The notes under the pieces: generated by a model
The model's input: the letters and a program-made list of their open reading frames with translations, nothing else
Told to the model about the DNA's origin: nothing
Database searches by the model: none
Assembly: GCA_005239175.1 (NCBI GenBank)
Contig: SOPS01000001.1
Location: forward strand, 1,116,001-1,180,000
DNA: 64,000 nucleotides
Origin: a halophilic archaeon SHRA6
GTDB taxonomy: Archaea; Halobacteriota; Halobacteria; Halobacteriales; Haloferacaceae
Direction: 5' to 3'
Part shown: positions 8,805-17,410 of the stretch, in pieces
Layout of the letters: the number at the start of each line of letters is the position of its first letter
How positions within the stretch are numbered: position 1 is the stretch's first letter
Position numbers and translations under genes: made by a program

Positions 8805-9084
8805 ACAGTATTCTCGATCTAATCCCGCTCGGGACGATGTCACGAACACACCGTGATAGATAGTAGCACGGTAATCGAACGAAGCGAGAGCCGTGATAAG
8901 CTGCCATCGGCGGACAGCTGTTTCAGATACAGATATATCTGAGACTGGAAGGGTCAAAACCAGTAATTAGGGACTGATTTCCCACGTCTGACGTAGTACT
9001 TAAGTGTGCACAGGGTGGAAGATAGGCGTATACGCCCTCCAGCCGTCCGATCGACCGGACGCCAGGGAGGCGCGGGAGGTCAGG

Positions 9085-9726
9085 ATGGGTCTGCTTACAA
9101 ATCTCAAAGACAGCATTTCAAAGGTAACCGATCGGCTGTTTGCCGACAGTGAACCGAAACGAATTGGAATCTATGGTCCGCCAAATGCAGGAAAGACAAC
9201 GCTCGCAAATCGGATTGCGATCGATTGGGCGGGCGACACGGTGGGCCCCGAAAGCCACATTCCACACGAAACCCGTCGTGCACGTCGAAAAGAAAACGTC
9301 ACGATTGAGCGGAACAGCCAGACTGTGACGATCGATGTCGTCGACACCCCGGGTGTGACCACGAAGGTCGACTACAAGGAGTTCCTTGACCACGATATGG
9401 ACAAAGAGGACGCAGTTCGGCGATCTCGTGAGGCCACAGAGGGTGTCGCAGAAGCGATGCATTGGCTCCGCGAAGACGTCGACGGTGTAATCTACGTGCT
9501 CGACGCGACACAGGATCCGTTCACGCAGGTTAATACGATGTTAATTGGCATCATTGAAAGCCGTGACCTTCCGGTACTCATTTTCGCCAACAAAACAGAC
9601 CTCGAAGACGCGAACATCCAACAGGTCGCAAACGCCTTCCCACAGCACGAAACGGTACCACTGTCGGCGCTCGAGGGGAATAACATGGACGAAGTGTACG
9701 ACAAAATTGCGGAGTACTTCGGATAA
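9085..9726 (+). CDS. oapA: origin-associated small GTPase OapA/ArvA
   Basis: A 213-residue Ras-superfamily GTPase. G1 is GPPNAGKTTLAN (about residue 31), G3 is VVDTPG, G4 is FANKTD and a G5-like SAL follows, so all nucleotide-binding motifs are intact. The ATG at 9085 is preceded by a Shine-Dalgarno-like ggaggt 4 bases away; the open frame extends 81 bases further without a family-like start. The stop overlaps the oapB start by one base, so the genes are co-transcribed. From the literature I recall, oap genes are conserved beside haloarchaeal origins, and the same GTPase, named ArvA, drives extracellular vesicle formation in Haloferax and Halorubrum. Confidence 0.9.
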   Translation: MGLLTNLKDSISKVTDRLFADSEPKRIGIYGPPNAGKTTLANRIAIDWAGDTVGPESHIPHETRRARRKENVTIERNSQTVTIDVVDTPGVTTKVDYKEFLDHDMDKEDAVRRSREATEGVAEAMHWLREDVDGVIYVLDATQDPFTQVNTMLIGIIESRDLPVLIFANKTDLEDANIQQVANAFPQHETVPLSALEGNNMDEVYDKIAEYFG

Positions 9727-10130
9727 TGCCTGAAGCGAAACCCACAAACAACGACGGCGCCCCGGGCGATGAAGGCGTTCAGATCGACCTCATAAGCGGG
9801 GCTCGGATGGACGGGCTCGCGAGCATGGAGAAGATCCGGCTCATCCTCGATAGCGTTCGAGATGGGAAAATTGTCATCCTTGAGGATGGCCTCTCTCCCG
9901 AGGAGGAATCTCGTCTTATCGAGGTGACGATGTCGGAGATCAACCCCGACGGCTTCACCGGACTCGAAATCGAGACGTATCCCAGCACAAAGCCTGCCAC
10001 CACGAGCCTACTCGATCGAATCATGGGCCGAGAGTCGACAAAAAAACTCACTGTCATTGGCCCGGCTAACCAGATCGAAACGCTACACAAAGACGAGACG
10101 TTAATCAGCGCACTCGTTTCACGCAAGTAA
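9726..10130 (+). CDS. oapB: OapB/ArvB family protein (DUF2073)
   Basis: The 134-residue protein begins MPEAKPTNNDGAPGDEG and has the family segments VQIDLISGARMDGL and MEKIRLILDSVRDGKIVILE. No enzymatic motif is visible. It overlaps oapA by one base (TAATG) and is followed four bases later by oapC, a translationally coupled trio. Its conservation with OapA and OapC suggests a shared process with the GTPase; the molecular role is not known to me. Confidence 0.88.
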   Translation: MPEAKPTNNDGAPGDEGVQIDLISGARMDGLASMEKIRLILDSVRDGKIVILEDGLSPEEESRLIEVTMSEINPDGFTGLEIETYPSTKPATTSLLDRIMGRESTKKLTVIGPANQIETLHKDETLISALVSRK

Positions 10131-10134
10131 TACG

Positions 10135-10878
10135 ATGCCGCACCAGTGTACCAACTGCGGCCGAGCGTTCCCCGACGGCTCCAAGGAGATGCTATCGGGG
10201 TGTCCCGACTGTGGCGGCAACAAGTTTCAGTTCCATCCTGGCTCGATCGACGATCTCAACGCCTCTTCGGACCCCGATCCAGCGCCCAACACCACTCCTC
10301 AACCTGATCCAACCGACAGCCGGCAATCTGGCTCTGGCGAGTCATCCCCACCTGAAAGCCCTGAAACGACAACTGACTCGACGCAGACGACTGCTTCTGA
10401 CTCTAACACCCAAGCAGCCAACGCTGTTACAGAAGATACTCCCCAAGCAGCCAACGCTGTTACAGAAGATAGCGCTCAAGCGGCCAACGCTGTCAAAGAG
10501 GATAGCACTCAAGCGGCCAACGCTATCAAAGAGGATAGCACTCAAGCGGACAACGATGTTAAAGAAGATAGCGCTCAGGCGAGTGCAAGATCGGATGTCG
10601 TCTCACCTGGGGAACTCGAGGCGGCAAAAGCGACACCACCTGAGGGACCACCGAGTAACTCAGCCGTAGACGACGGGGACGCCGATCGTCCCGACATTGA
10701 AGAACTCAGAAACGAACTCAACGAGCAGTTCGAGAGCATCAAGATTCTCAATCCCGGCCAGTACGAAATTAACCTCATGGAGTTGTACGATCGCGACGAG
10801 TACATCATCTCGCTTCGCGAGGACGGCCGGTATGTCATTGAAGTCCCGGATGCGTGGGGCGTTACCGATCGCGAGTGA
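10135..10878 (+). CDS. oapC: OapC/ArvC zinc-ribbon protein with repeat linker
   Basis: The 247-residue product starts with a zinc ribbon (CTNCGRAF and CPDCGGNKFQF, residues 4-32). It ends with a conserved domain from about residue 183 (DIEELRNELNEQFESIKILN to VPDAWGV) that looks like a small sheet-rich module. The long middle part is low complexity and contains five tandem 11-residue units of the type QAANAVKEDST. Ribbon and C-terminal domain match the OapC/ArvC family; the repeat linker is specific to this genome as far as I can tell. It is the last gene of the oapABC operon. Confidence 0.88.
   Translation: MPHQCTNCGRAFPDGSKEMLSGCPDCGGNKFQFHPGSIDDLNASSDPDPAPNTTPQPDPTDSRQSGSGESSPPESPETTTDSTQTTASDSNTQAANAVTEDTPQAANAVTEDSAQAANAVKEDSTQAANAIKEDSTQADNDVKEDSAQASARSDVVSPGELEAAKATPPEGPPSNSAVDDGDADRPDIEELRNELNEQFESIKILNPGQYEINLMELYDRDEYIISLREDGRYVIEVPDAWGVTDRE
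10411..10575. repeat. 33-bp tandem repeat in oapC linker
   Basis: Five consecutive 33-bp units begin at 10411, 10444, 10477, 10510 and 10543 with caagcrgccaacgctrt, the last more diverged, and a partial sixth follows. Each encodes 11 residues in frame. Confidence 0.92.
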
Positions 10879-10892
10879 CCCTCTTGGCCTCA

Positions 10893-10916
10893 CTTACTCC
10901 TTTGTTTCCTGTGGAT
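10893..10916 (-). other. ORB-like element 4 (between oapC and lysC)
   Basis: On the reverse strand it reads gatccacaggaaacaaagga, close to the ORB core but with changes at the 5' half and no long G run. It lies 15 bases after the oapC stop and has the same orientation as ORBs 1 and 2. Confidence 0.65.
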
Positions 10917-11186
10917 CTACTCGAGATACATAATAACTGTGTGTACTGGTTTGCAGACGAAATAAAGGGGGTTGACATTGAGTCTCGAAGACAGATGATT
11001 TCAGTTACAATCATTAACTATGTGTCACCGGATCGTTGCCCAGGAGAGCTCATAGAGTTTGCCAAGATGAGCCTCGCGCAGTAGCTACTCCGGCTGGAAT
11101 GTGTGAAATCGGCAACCGTTGGACAAGTGGACAACGTTATCCGGTTGCCCGCGCTACGGTGGCGCATGACCGAGTATATCGCACTT
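10917..11186. other. intergenic region upstream of lysC
   Basis: The gap between oapC and lysC is about 350 bases. After the ORB-like element I see no gene. A hairpin-forming inverted repeat (ggcaaccg at 11111-11118, cggttgcc at 11142-11149) and a possible TATA box (gagtatatc, about 11171-11179) are visible. Confidence 0.5.
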
Positions 11187-11202
11187 TTGGACATGCGTCC
11201 AA
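11187..11202. promoter_or_regulatory. palindrome at lysC promoter
   Basis: ttggacatgcgtccaa is an inverted repeat with 6-bp perfect arms and a 4-base centre. It lies between a TATA-like box (about 11173) and the lysC start (11228), close to where transcription should begin, so it suits a repressor operator. Part of it (ttggac, gtggacaa) recurs about 70 bases upstream. No regulator is identified. Confidence 0.4.
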
Positions 11203-11227
11203 TCGATCGACCACTTGGGGGGGACCA

Positions 11228-12406
11228 ATGCGCGTAGTTGCCAAATTCGGCGGAACGAGCCTCGGGAGCGGCGATCGAATCAACCGTGCTGCGGATTCGA
11301 TTGCTAACGCAGCCAACTCCGGCCACGAGATCGCCGTCGTCGCAAGCGCGATGGGGTCAACAACCGACGATTTACTAGAGGAGATCCAGTTCGAAGCGTC
11401 TGACGCCGATCGAGCCGAGATCGTTTCGATGGGCGAACGGACGAGCGTTCGGATGCTCAAAGCAGCACTCGAATCGAGAGGTGTCAACGCGGTCTTCTTG
11501 GAACCCGGTAGCGACGAATGGCCGATCATCACGAACGACCTTGGCGAGGTTGACGTCGAAGAGACCACGAAGCGCGCTGCGGTTCTCGAATCGCAACTCG
11601 ACAATGTCGTTCCTGTCATTACCGGATTCCTTGCACAGAATCACGCCGGAGAGATCACGACACTCGGGCGAGGCGGGTCCGACACCACTGCGGTCATGCT
11701 CGGCAAGTATATGAACGCCGACGAGGTCGTGATCGTCACCGATGTCGAAGGCGTCATGACCGGAGACCCCCGCGTCGTTGAGGGTGCGAGAAACGTCGGC
11801 CAAATCACCGTCGACGAACTCAGAAATCTTTCGTTCCGGGGCGCTGAAGTCGTCGCACCGAGCGCGCTGTCGTACAAATCCGGCCAGATGGGCGTTCGCG
11901 TGGTCCACTACCAACACGGTGATCTGCTCACCGGTGGCACACGGATCGAAGGGCAGTTCGAGAACCTCATCGACATGCAAGAGACGCCGCTTGCGTGTAT
12001 TACCGTTGCGGGCCGGGCGATCAGAAACCGGCCGGGGATCCTCGCGGAGCTCTCACAGACGCTTCGGGAAGCTGATATCAACATTGACTGCGTCGCAAGC
12101 GGGATGGATTCGATCACGTTCTACATCGAAGAAGACCTCGCCGAAGAGGCTGAAGCGCTGTTACACGAGCAGGTTGTCTCCGATACAACCCTCTCGAGTA
12201 TCACTGTTGACGGCGGCGTCGCGGTCATTCGCGTAACCGGTGGTGAGCTTCCGAACCGCCCTGGTGTCGTCCAGGAGATTCTCTCGCCGATCGCCGAAGC
12301 GGGAATCAACCTCCACGACGTGATCACGAGCGCTACCTCCGTTGCGCTGTTCGTCGACTGGTCCGATCGTGAGGAGACCCTCGAAATCGTCCAGTCGGAG
12401 TTCTGA
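11228..12406 (+). CDS. lysC: aspartate kinase
   Basis: The 392-residue enzyme phosphorylates aspartate, the first step toward threonine, methionine and lysine. The amino acid kinase domain opens with MRVVAKFGGTSLGSGDRI and contains FLAQN, TTLGRGGSDTTAVML and VTDVEGVMTGDPRVV, all diagnostic. Two ACT domains follow (from about residue 258, ITVAGRAIRNRPGILAELSQ, and from about 330, VIRVTGGELPNRPGVVQEIL), which bind end-product amino acids in allosteric aspartokinases. The ATG at 11228 is chosen because the KFGGTSLG motif must be at the very N-terminus; the frame stays open upstream. It stands alone downstream of the oap operon. Confidence 0.95.
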   Translation: MRVVAKFGGTSLGSGDRINRAADSIANAANSGHEIAVVASAMGSTTDDLLEEIQFEASDADRAEIVSMGERTSVRMLKAALESRGVNAVFLEPGSDEWPIITNDLGEVDVEETTKRAAVLESQLDNVVPVITGFLAQNHAGEITTLGRGGSDTTAVMLGKYMNADEVVIVTDVEGVMTGDPRVVEGARNVGQITVDELRNLSFRGAEVVAPSALSYKSGQMGVRVVHYQHGDLLTGGTRIEGQFENLIDMQETPLACITVAGRAIRNRPGILAELSQTLREADINIDCVASGMDSITFYIEEDLAEEAEALLHEQVVSDTTLSSITVDGGVAVIRVTGGELPNRPGVVQEILSPIAEAGINLHDVITSATSVALFVDWSDREETLEIVQSEF

Positions 12407-12428
12407 AATCGCAGATACTACCCTGTAC

Positions 12429-13094
12429 CTACCGCCCCTCGTAGAGCCGATCGGCCAGCGATTCGGGAAGGCCAACGTCTCTTATTGCCGCTGCGACGCG
12501 ATCGATATCGTACTCGACTCGACAGAGTTCAACAGACAGCGCTTCGGTATCGACGATTGCGTACGCCGCTCGTGGATCCCCATCGCGGGGCTGACCGACG
12601 CTCCCGGGATTCATGACAATCCCGGATGAAAATTGCTCAGCGGCTTGTTTGTGTGTGTGACCCATCACGAGTACCGATCCATCGACCGTTTCGAGTAATC
12701 GCTCGCTGAACTCGTGTGGGAACGTGTACCGATCGGGGTCATCTGGGTGGCCGTGGACGATCACAACTGACCCATCGGCGACGCGCTCTCTCGCCGGGAG
12801 CGATCGAAGCCACTCGATTGACTGGTGATCCAATACTTCGCGCGTGTATTCGATCCCCGCTCGTGCCGCACCGTTGAACCGGAATCCCGTCTCTGTAACC
12901 GCCGCACGATCGTGATTCCCAGAGACTGTTGGGATATCCTGCTCTCTGGCCCACTGTGTGCACTCGTTCGGCCACGGATTGTACCCGACGAGATCGCCCG
13001 CACAGACGAGCTGATCGACCGGTGGCATATCCGTCAAAACGGCATCTAATGCTGGCTTGTTTCCGTGCACGTCAGACAGGACGCCGATGTGCAT
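12429..13094 (-). CDS. metallophosphoesterase, YfcE/MJ0936-like
   Basis: The 221-residue protein has the calcineurin-like phosphoesterase motifs in order: LSDVHGN, CAGDLVGY, SGNHDRAA, VIVHGHP and MGHTHKQA. These bind two metal ions. The family includes phosphodiesterases and phosphatases with broad in vitro substrates; the physiological substrate here is unknown. It converges with lysC (22 bases between stops) and is followed upstream by a repeat array next to purO. Confidence 0.88.
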   Translation of the reverse strand: MHIGVLSDVHGNKPALDAVLTDMPPVDQLVCAGDLVGYNPWPNECTQWAREQDIPTVSGNHDRAAVTETGFRFNGAARAGIEYTREVLDHQSIEWLRSLPARERVADGSVVIVHGHPDDPDRYTFPHEFSERLLETVDGSVLVMGHTHKQAAEQFSSGIVMNPGSVGQPRDGDPRAAYAIVDTEALSVELCRVEYDIDRVAAAIRDVGLPESLADRLYEGR

Positions 13095-13208
13095 ATGCGG
13101 TGATCAACGGCGAAGACGTATATATCCAGCCTCGACGAAAGCGACGCTCACCAACCTTTACAGAAGTCTCTTCGAAAAAACGCTACGCGGTAGTCACTGG
13201 CTGGGACC

Positions 13209-13376
13209 GTTTTCGATCGGCATCTCAACGCCGTCAGTTTTCGATCGGCATCTCAACGCCGTCAGTTTTCGATCGGCATCTCAACGCCGTCAGTTTTCGA
13301 TCGGCATCTCAACGCCGTCAGTTTTCGATCGGCATCTCCACGCGGTTAGTTTTCGATCGCCATCTCAACGCCGTCA
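13209..13376. repeat. 28-bp tandem array at the purO 3' end
   Basis: Six units start at 13209, 13237, 13265, 13293, 13321 and 13349 (core gttttcgatcggcatctcaa). The first four are identical and the last two carry a few changes. The sixth unit is the 3' end of purO including its stop codon region, so the other five look like tandem copies of the gene end. There are no unique spacers, so it is not a CRISPR array. Confidence 0.95.
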
Positions 13377-13933
13377 GCATCGACAGTTACGCCCGCAGCA
13401 CAGACTGCGTGTTCGAACGCCGCCTCGTAGACTTCGCTTGCGGCTTCGGTCGCATCTGTGGCTTCGAAATCGTACGCTCGTGGGCTGTCGTGTTCGTACG
13501 TCGCTACAAGCGTGGGTTCGGTTACTGTTTCGACGATCAGCGCGTCGTGGCGGACGATCGCGATCGTCGCGTTGGCTTCGGTCACCACGCCGGCAATCCG
13601 CGGGGTATTGTAGTCGTCTTTTTCGAAATCCAACGACAGCAGGCTCAACGCCAGCGCGTCTCGAGCGGGATAGCCCATATCGATCTTTTCGGCGATCGGA
13701 TCCACGTGTGAGCCGTTCCCAACGATCCCAACAGACTCCCTGTCGCCAGGAGGAGTCGCAGTTCGCACGCAGTTGTACGAGACGTAGGGATTGTCGGTTT
13801 CCGGCGCATCGGGAGTCGGGCCCACGGTCAGCGTTCCCTCCCGGTTGCGAATCTGTCTGTTCGGGAACGATCGAGAGGAGACACGATACGCACCGATGCC
13901 GGGTCCGACGACAACAAATCGTCCGATGTACAT
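13346..13933 (-). CDS. purO: IMP cyclohydrolase, archaeal PurO type
   Basis: PurO performs the last step of IMP synthesis, closing FAICAR to IMP, in archaea that lack the bacterial PurH cyclohydrolase. The start [11 protein letters not shown] and the following [13 protein letters not shown] are characteristic of the family; NPYVSYNC and [18 protein letters not shown] also fit. At 195 residues it is family-sized. The ATG at 13933 is used; five extra codons upstream are open. The C-terminal GVEMAIEN is encoded by the last unit of the 28-bp array. Confidence 0.92.
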   Translation of the reverse strand: MYIGRFVVVGPGIGAYRVSSRSFPNRQIRNREGTLTVGPTPDAPETDNPYVSYNCVRTATPPGDRESVGIVGNGSHVDPIAEKIDMGYPARDALALSLLSLDFEKDDYNTPRIAGVVTEANATIAIVRHDALIVETVTEPTLVATYEHDSPRAYDFEATDATEAASEVYEAAFEHAVCAAGVTVDADGVEMAIEN

Positions 13934-14047
13934 GCGTTTCGATCCCACCTATACGGTGTTGTATCTACCGATCCCCAACAGAGCGCTTCGATGACAGCAG
14001 CGAGAGAACGACAAGGTTTTGTTATTCACCTCCGTTCTTTCGACTGC

Positions 14048-14120
14048 AGTCCCATGGGGTAGTGGCCAATCCTGTTGCCTTCTGGGGGCAACGACCCAGG
14101 TTCGAATCCTGGTGGGACTA
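14048..14120 (+). tRNA. tRNA-Gln (anticodon CTG)
   Basis: The 73-base cloverleaf has a 7-bp acceptor stem (agtccca with tgggact) and discriminator A. The anticodon stem ttgcc/ggcaa encloses loop ttctggg with anticodon CTG, and the T arm is ccagg-ttcgaat-cctgg. CCA is not encoded. A pyrimidine run (cttttaaac) follows directly and may terminate transcription. Confidence 0.95.
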
Positions 14121-14157
14121 CTTTTAAACTGCCGCTGTAACTACCGGGCTATAGAGA

Positions 14158-14181
14158 GTTCCAGTTGAAACAAAGGGGTTT
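14158..14181 (+). other. outlying ORB element beside tRNA-Gln
   Basis: From 14159 the sequence gttccagttgaaacaaaggg continues to match ORB 3 over 22 bases in total, then diverges (tttagtag instead of a G run). It lies 38 bases after tRNA-Gln and 5.4 kb from the origin core, just past the 3' end of cgi121. Confidence 0.85.
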
Positions 14182-14196
14182 AGTAGGGGGTTCGAT

Positions 14197-14751
14197 TCAC
14201 TTCGAGACGTCGAGCAGTGCGACCCGCTCACGGACGATCGCGTCGCGATCACCATCGACGAGATCCAACTCCGAATCCTCGATCGAAAAGAACCGATCGA
14301 CCAATGCAGCATCGTATGACCCAATCACGTCGGCGGGTTCGTACAGCGACTCGAGCGCATCGATCGCTGCATCCACACCACTGTCATCGGTAGTTTCTGG
14401 GCCTGACGACGATTCGCTCTTACGCCTTTCCACGACAATAAACACGATCGACTGTGGATCCACTCCCTCACCAACCCCCATTTCAAGTGCATCGGAAATC
14501 TGGCGTCTCCCGGCTGCGTACAGTAAGATTTCGACGGCCGGATCGCGGGCGATCGCCTCGTTTCGATCGATCGCTCGTTCGGCCAGCTCAACTGCTCGCC
14601 GCAGGTGTTCCTCGGAGGTCACGTACTGAGCGTTGACAGCCTGAATAACGGTTTCAGTTCTCGTTGCGATCTGCTCGATCGATTCTAAAAACGCATCTAG
14701 ATCGTCAATCGTTGCCGCTCCAGCGAGCAGTTTTGGCTCCCGTGCGATCAT
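14197..14751 (-). CDS. cgi121: KEOPS complex subunit Cgi121
   Basis: The 184-residue protein fits the Cgi121 subunit of the KEOPS complex, which makes the universal t6A modification on ANN-decoding tRNAs. Supporting segments are AVNAQYVTSEEHLRRAVELAERA, the IARDPAVEILLYAAGRRQI motif and the DALEMGVGEG turn, in the order seen in archaeal Cgi121. It also carries a Ser/Glu-rich insertion before the C-terminal helix. It is directly downstream of hel308 (28 bases), an arrangement shared with other haloarchaea. Confidence 0.88.
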   Translation of the reverse strand: MIAREPKLLAGAATIDDLDAFLESIEQIATRTETVIQAVNAQYVTSEEHLRRAVELAERAIDRNEAIARDPAVEILLYAAGRRQISDALEMGVGEGVDPQSIVFIVVERRKSESSSGPETTDDSGVDAAIDALESLYEPADVIGSYDAALVDRFFSIEDSELDLVDGDRDAIVRERVALLDVSK

Positions 14752-14779
14752 CTGAATTCACCACTGATCGCTCGTGAGA

Positions 14780-17350
14780 TCATTCAAAATCACCAAGGCT
14801 CGACTGATCGGGAGAGTCACCGGTTGCGGCGTCGCTCGAAGCTGCGGACTCAGTAGATGTTGCTGTGTCCGCCGACGTCTCGGGTAGCTCAGCTTCACGT
14901 ATGCCGTCCATTGATGGGTCCTGCCGGCCGACGTTTGCCAGGATCTTTTCGGCGGTCTTCTGTCGACCCCGAAGCGACGCCAACACGCGCCGTTTGTCGG
15001 CCTCGCGCAGGTCCGATCGGCTCGTAATTCCCGCCTCGTACAGCCGTCGAGCGCGCTTTCGACCCACTCCCCGAACGCCGGCGAGGTCGAGTAGCTCCTC
15101 GCGCACGCCGTACTCGATCCGTTTTTTCGCCTCGCGGATCGCCACGTTCGACCCCAACCCGAGCGTTCCCGCAAGCTCTTCGGCCGCCCCGAGAAGCCAC
15201 TCAGCGGTTTCGACCTTACCGCGGATGTCTCCGGGGCCAACGCCGTAGCGCTCGGTAATTCGATCCTCGTCCACCTCGAGCGCCCAATCTTCCAGCAGCT
15301 TTGCGGTTTTTAGCGCTGAGAGCCACTCCTCAAAGCGAACGTCTTCGAACTCGGAGGGAGTCGAGCCCAACAGTTCCGACTCGCGCTCGTAGCACAGTTC
15401 GGTGTACGTCTCTTTGTCCCCGGACTTGAGGTACAGCTCGTACATGTCGGGGGTTCGACTCACGAGGTGATACAGGCCCAGCGGTGTCGGCTTCGCTGAC
15501 TCGACGTCGGAGCTATCTTGATCTCTCGGTTCACTATGGGCCTCATCTTCATCTCTCGGTTCACTATGGGCCTCATCTTCATCTCTCGGTTCACTATGGG
15601 CCTCATCTTCATCGCCCGGCCCTCTGTCGGGCTGACTTTCATCGCCTTGTTCATTCTGTCCCGATCCGTTGGTCTCCGATCGGAGTTCTCCAGCCGAAAC
15701 GAATCCCGTCGGTTCGCTTTCTTGTCCGGTTCCAGCTCCCTTCGATCGGCCATACCGCCCAGTGGCTCCATCTCCCGACTCGGCCGCACGGAGCCCATCG
15801 ATGATCTCCGCAGCGCTCATCGGATCGAGATAGAGCCGCGAGACGGTGTGGCCAATCGACGTTGCACTCAGGGTATCGCCGTCACGCTCGATGAATTCGT
15901 TCGCATCGAGATACGCCAATACGGCGTCTGTGACCTGCGCAAGTCGATCGGTGGCCCCGCTCGCTTCCGCTTGCGCCGCGTATAGCGTTCCGTCGAGAAA
16001 CTCCAACAACCCGTCACGGGTCGTTGCGAACCCGGAGGCGATCGTCGCGAGTACGTGCGTTCGCAGCGCGGGTTCGGCGGCGAGTTTCGAGCGGACGGGT
16101 TCGGGCTCTGCCCAGATGTAGCGATCGAACAGCTCGTCCATCTCGTCGGCGTTTTTCGCCAGCAAGACGGCTTCGCCGTAGGGATCGAGGCCGGGACGGC
16201 CGGCCCGCCCACACATCTGGTGGATCTCGAGGACGTCAAGCGGCTTCATCCCGCCGAACTCGCCGTCATAGCGCCGCCAGTCGCGGACGATCACCCGTCG
16301 GCTCGGCGTGTTGACGCCGGCGGCCAGCGTCGGGGTGGCACAGATCGTCTTCAGCAACCGATCGCGGAAGGCGTCTTCGACGATCGAGCGGTGTTCGGCG
16401 GCCAATCCCGCGTGATGAAACGCCGCGCCGCGCTCGACGGTCGCCGCCAGGTCGTCGCTGGTTTCGGTATCCGAGACGTCTCTGATGTCGTCGGCCAACG
16501 CAGCCAGTGCATCTCGCTCATCGTCGTCCAGATAGCGATCGGTCACCTCAGTCATCCGCCTGGCCGCCGATTCGGCGTTCCGCCGGGAGTTGACGAACAC
16601 GAGCGTCGAGCCGCCGTCTTCGAGGGTATCTCCCACGATCGCCGGCGCCTGTCTCCCACCGGACTCAACTGCTACCTCGGTCTGGGTTCCGTCATCGAAG
16701 TTGATCGCGTTGCCGAAGTGAACACCCATCCGGAGGTCGATCGGCCGCCACTCCGATTGAACCAACGCGGCGTCGAGCCAGTCGGCAATCTCCGCAGCAT
16801 TGCCCACTGTCGCCGACAGCGCGACCATTTGCACGCCGGGGTTCACCGTTCTGAGCTTCGCGAGGGTTACTTCGAGGGTCGGCCCGCGGTGGCGATCGTC
16901 CACGAGGTGGACCTCGTCGGCGACCACACAGGCCAGATCGTCGATCCACGGCGCGTTGTTGCGCACCAGCGAGTCGACCTTCTCGGAGGTCGCGACGATG
17001 ATGTCCCGGCTCGCGAGCCACTCGCCGCTGGCCTCGTAGTTGCCCGTCGAGACCCCCACTGAGATTCCGTACTCCTCCCACCGTTCGAACTCGGCCTTTT
17101 TTTCGCTCGCGAGCGCCCGTAGCGGGACAATATAGAGGGCCTTGCCGCCGCGTTCGATCGCCGACAGCATCGCCAACTCGGCAATGAGCGTCTTCCCAGA
17201 TGCGGTCGGGACCGAGGCAACCAGGCTCTTGCCGTCGGTCAGTCCCTTCTCGACGGCTTCCGCCTGTGGCGGATACAGCGATTCGATCCCCTCCTCTTGG
17301 AGGTGCGTTGGGACCCCCGAGGGCAATCCGGGGATCTCCGAGGGCTTCAT
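14780..17350 (-). CDS. hel308: ATP-dependent DNA helicase Hel308
   Basis: This 856-residue superfamily 2 helicase acts on stalled forks (3'-5' unwinding). Motifs: Q-motif region [13 protein letters not shown], Walker A PTASGKTL (about residue 48), DEVH box, SATVGN, HHAGL, and motif [12 protein letters not shown]. The C-terminal part includes a helix-hairpin-helix ([17 protein letters not shown]). The family is usually about 720-750 residues; the extra length is an acidic insertion at about residues 540-620 with three perfect 10-residue repeats of type [10 protein letters not shown]. The start [10 protein letters not shown] is typical. It is upstream of cgi121 and probably co-transcribed with it. 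Confidence 0.95.
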   Translation of the reverse strand: MKPSEIPGLPSGVPTHLQEEGIESLYPPQAEAVEKGLTDGKSLVASVPTASGKTLIAELAMLSAIERGGKALYIVPLRALASEKKAEFERWEEYGISVGVSTGNYEASGEWLASRDIIVATSEKVDSLVRNNAPWIDDLACVVADEVHLVDDRHRGPTLEVTLAKLRTVNPGVQMVALSATVGNAAEIADWLDAALVQSEWRPIDLRMGVHFGNAINFDDGTQTEVAVESGGRQAPAIVGDTLEDGGSTLVFVNSRRNAESAARRMTEVTDRYLDDDERDALAALADDIRDVSDTETSDDLAATVERGAAFHHAGLAAEHRSIVEDAFRDRLLKTICATPTLAAGVNTPSRRVIVRDWRRYDGEFGGMKPLDVLEIHQMCGRAGRPGLDPYGEAVLLAKNADEMDELFDRYIWAEPEPVRSKLAAEPALRTHVLATIASGFATTRDGLLEFLDGTLYAAQAEASGATDRLAQVTDAVLAYLDANEFIERDGDTLSATSIGHTVSRLYLDPMSAAEIIDGLRAAESGDGATGRYGRSKGAGTGQESEPTGFVSAGELRSETNGSGQNEQGDESQPDRGPGDEDEAHSEPRDEDEAHSEPRDEDEAHSEPRDQDSSDVESAKPTPLGLYHLVSRTPDMYELYLKSGDKETYTELCYERESELLGSTPSEFEDVRFEEWLSALKTAKLLEDWALEVDEDRITERYGVGPGDIRGKVETAEWLLGAAEELAGTLGLGSNVAIREAKKRIEYGVREELLDLAGVRGVGRKRARRLYEAGITSRSDLREADKRRVLASLRGRQKTAEKILANVGRQDPSMDGIREAELPETSADTATSTESAASSDAATGDSPDQSSLGDFE
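15521..15610. repeat. 30-bp perfect tandem repeat in hel308
   Basis: Three copies of a 30-bp unit (starting atctctcggttcactatggg) at 15521, 15551 and 15581 are identical base for base. Lack of silent changes means a very recent expansion. Each copy adds ten residues to the acidic insertion. Confidence 0.95.
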
Positions 17351-17410
17351 TACCCGAGGTTGGCCCGTGGTCGGGTTTAAATTGTCGGACCTTACGTCCG
17401 CTCCTCATTC

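Larger units (their letters stand above)
8329..9084. other. oriC: chromosomal replication origin (oriC1-type)
   Basis: This 756-base gap between orc1 and oapA has no convincing gene. It holds three ORB-type motifs. Two of them (8560-8591 and 8775-8804) point in opposite directions and flank an AT-rich tract at about 8600-8755. Inverted ORBs around a duplex-unwinding element, next to orc1 and the oap genes, are the known architecture of haloarchaeal origins. The part from 8805 to 9084 should hold the oapA promoter; a cagatatatctg palindrome lies at about 8931 and cttaag at about 8999. Confidence 0.92.

Noticed and set aside
13209-13376. 28-bp repeats as a CRISPR array
   Set aside because: Units are directly head to tail without spacers, and the last unit is the coding end of purO; no cas gene is nearby.
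13057-14127. 356-codon forward frame opposite purO
   Set aside because: It runs through the 28-bp array and the tRNA, and its translation is arginine-rich and not protein-like. PurO on the other strand is clear.
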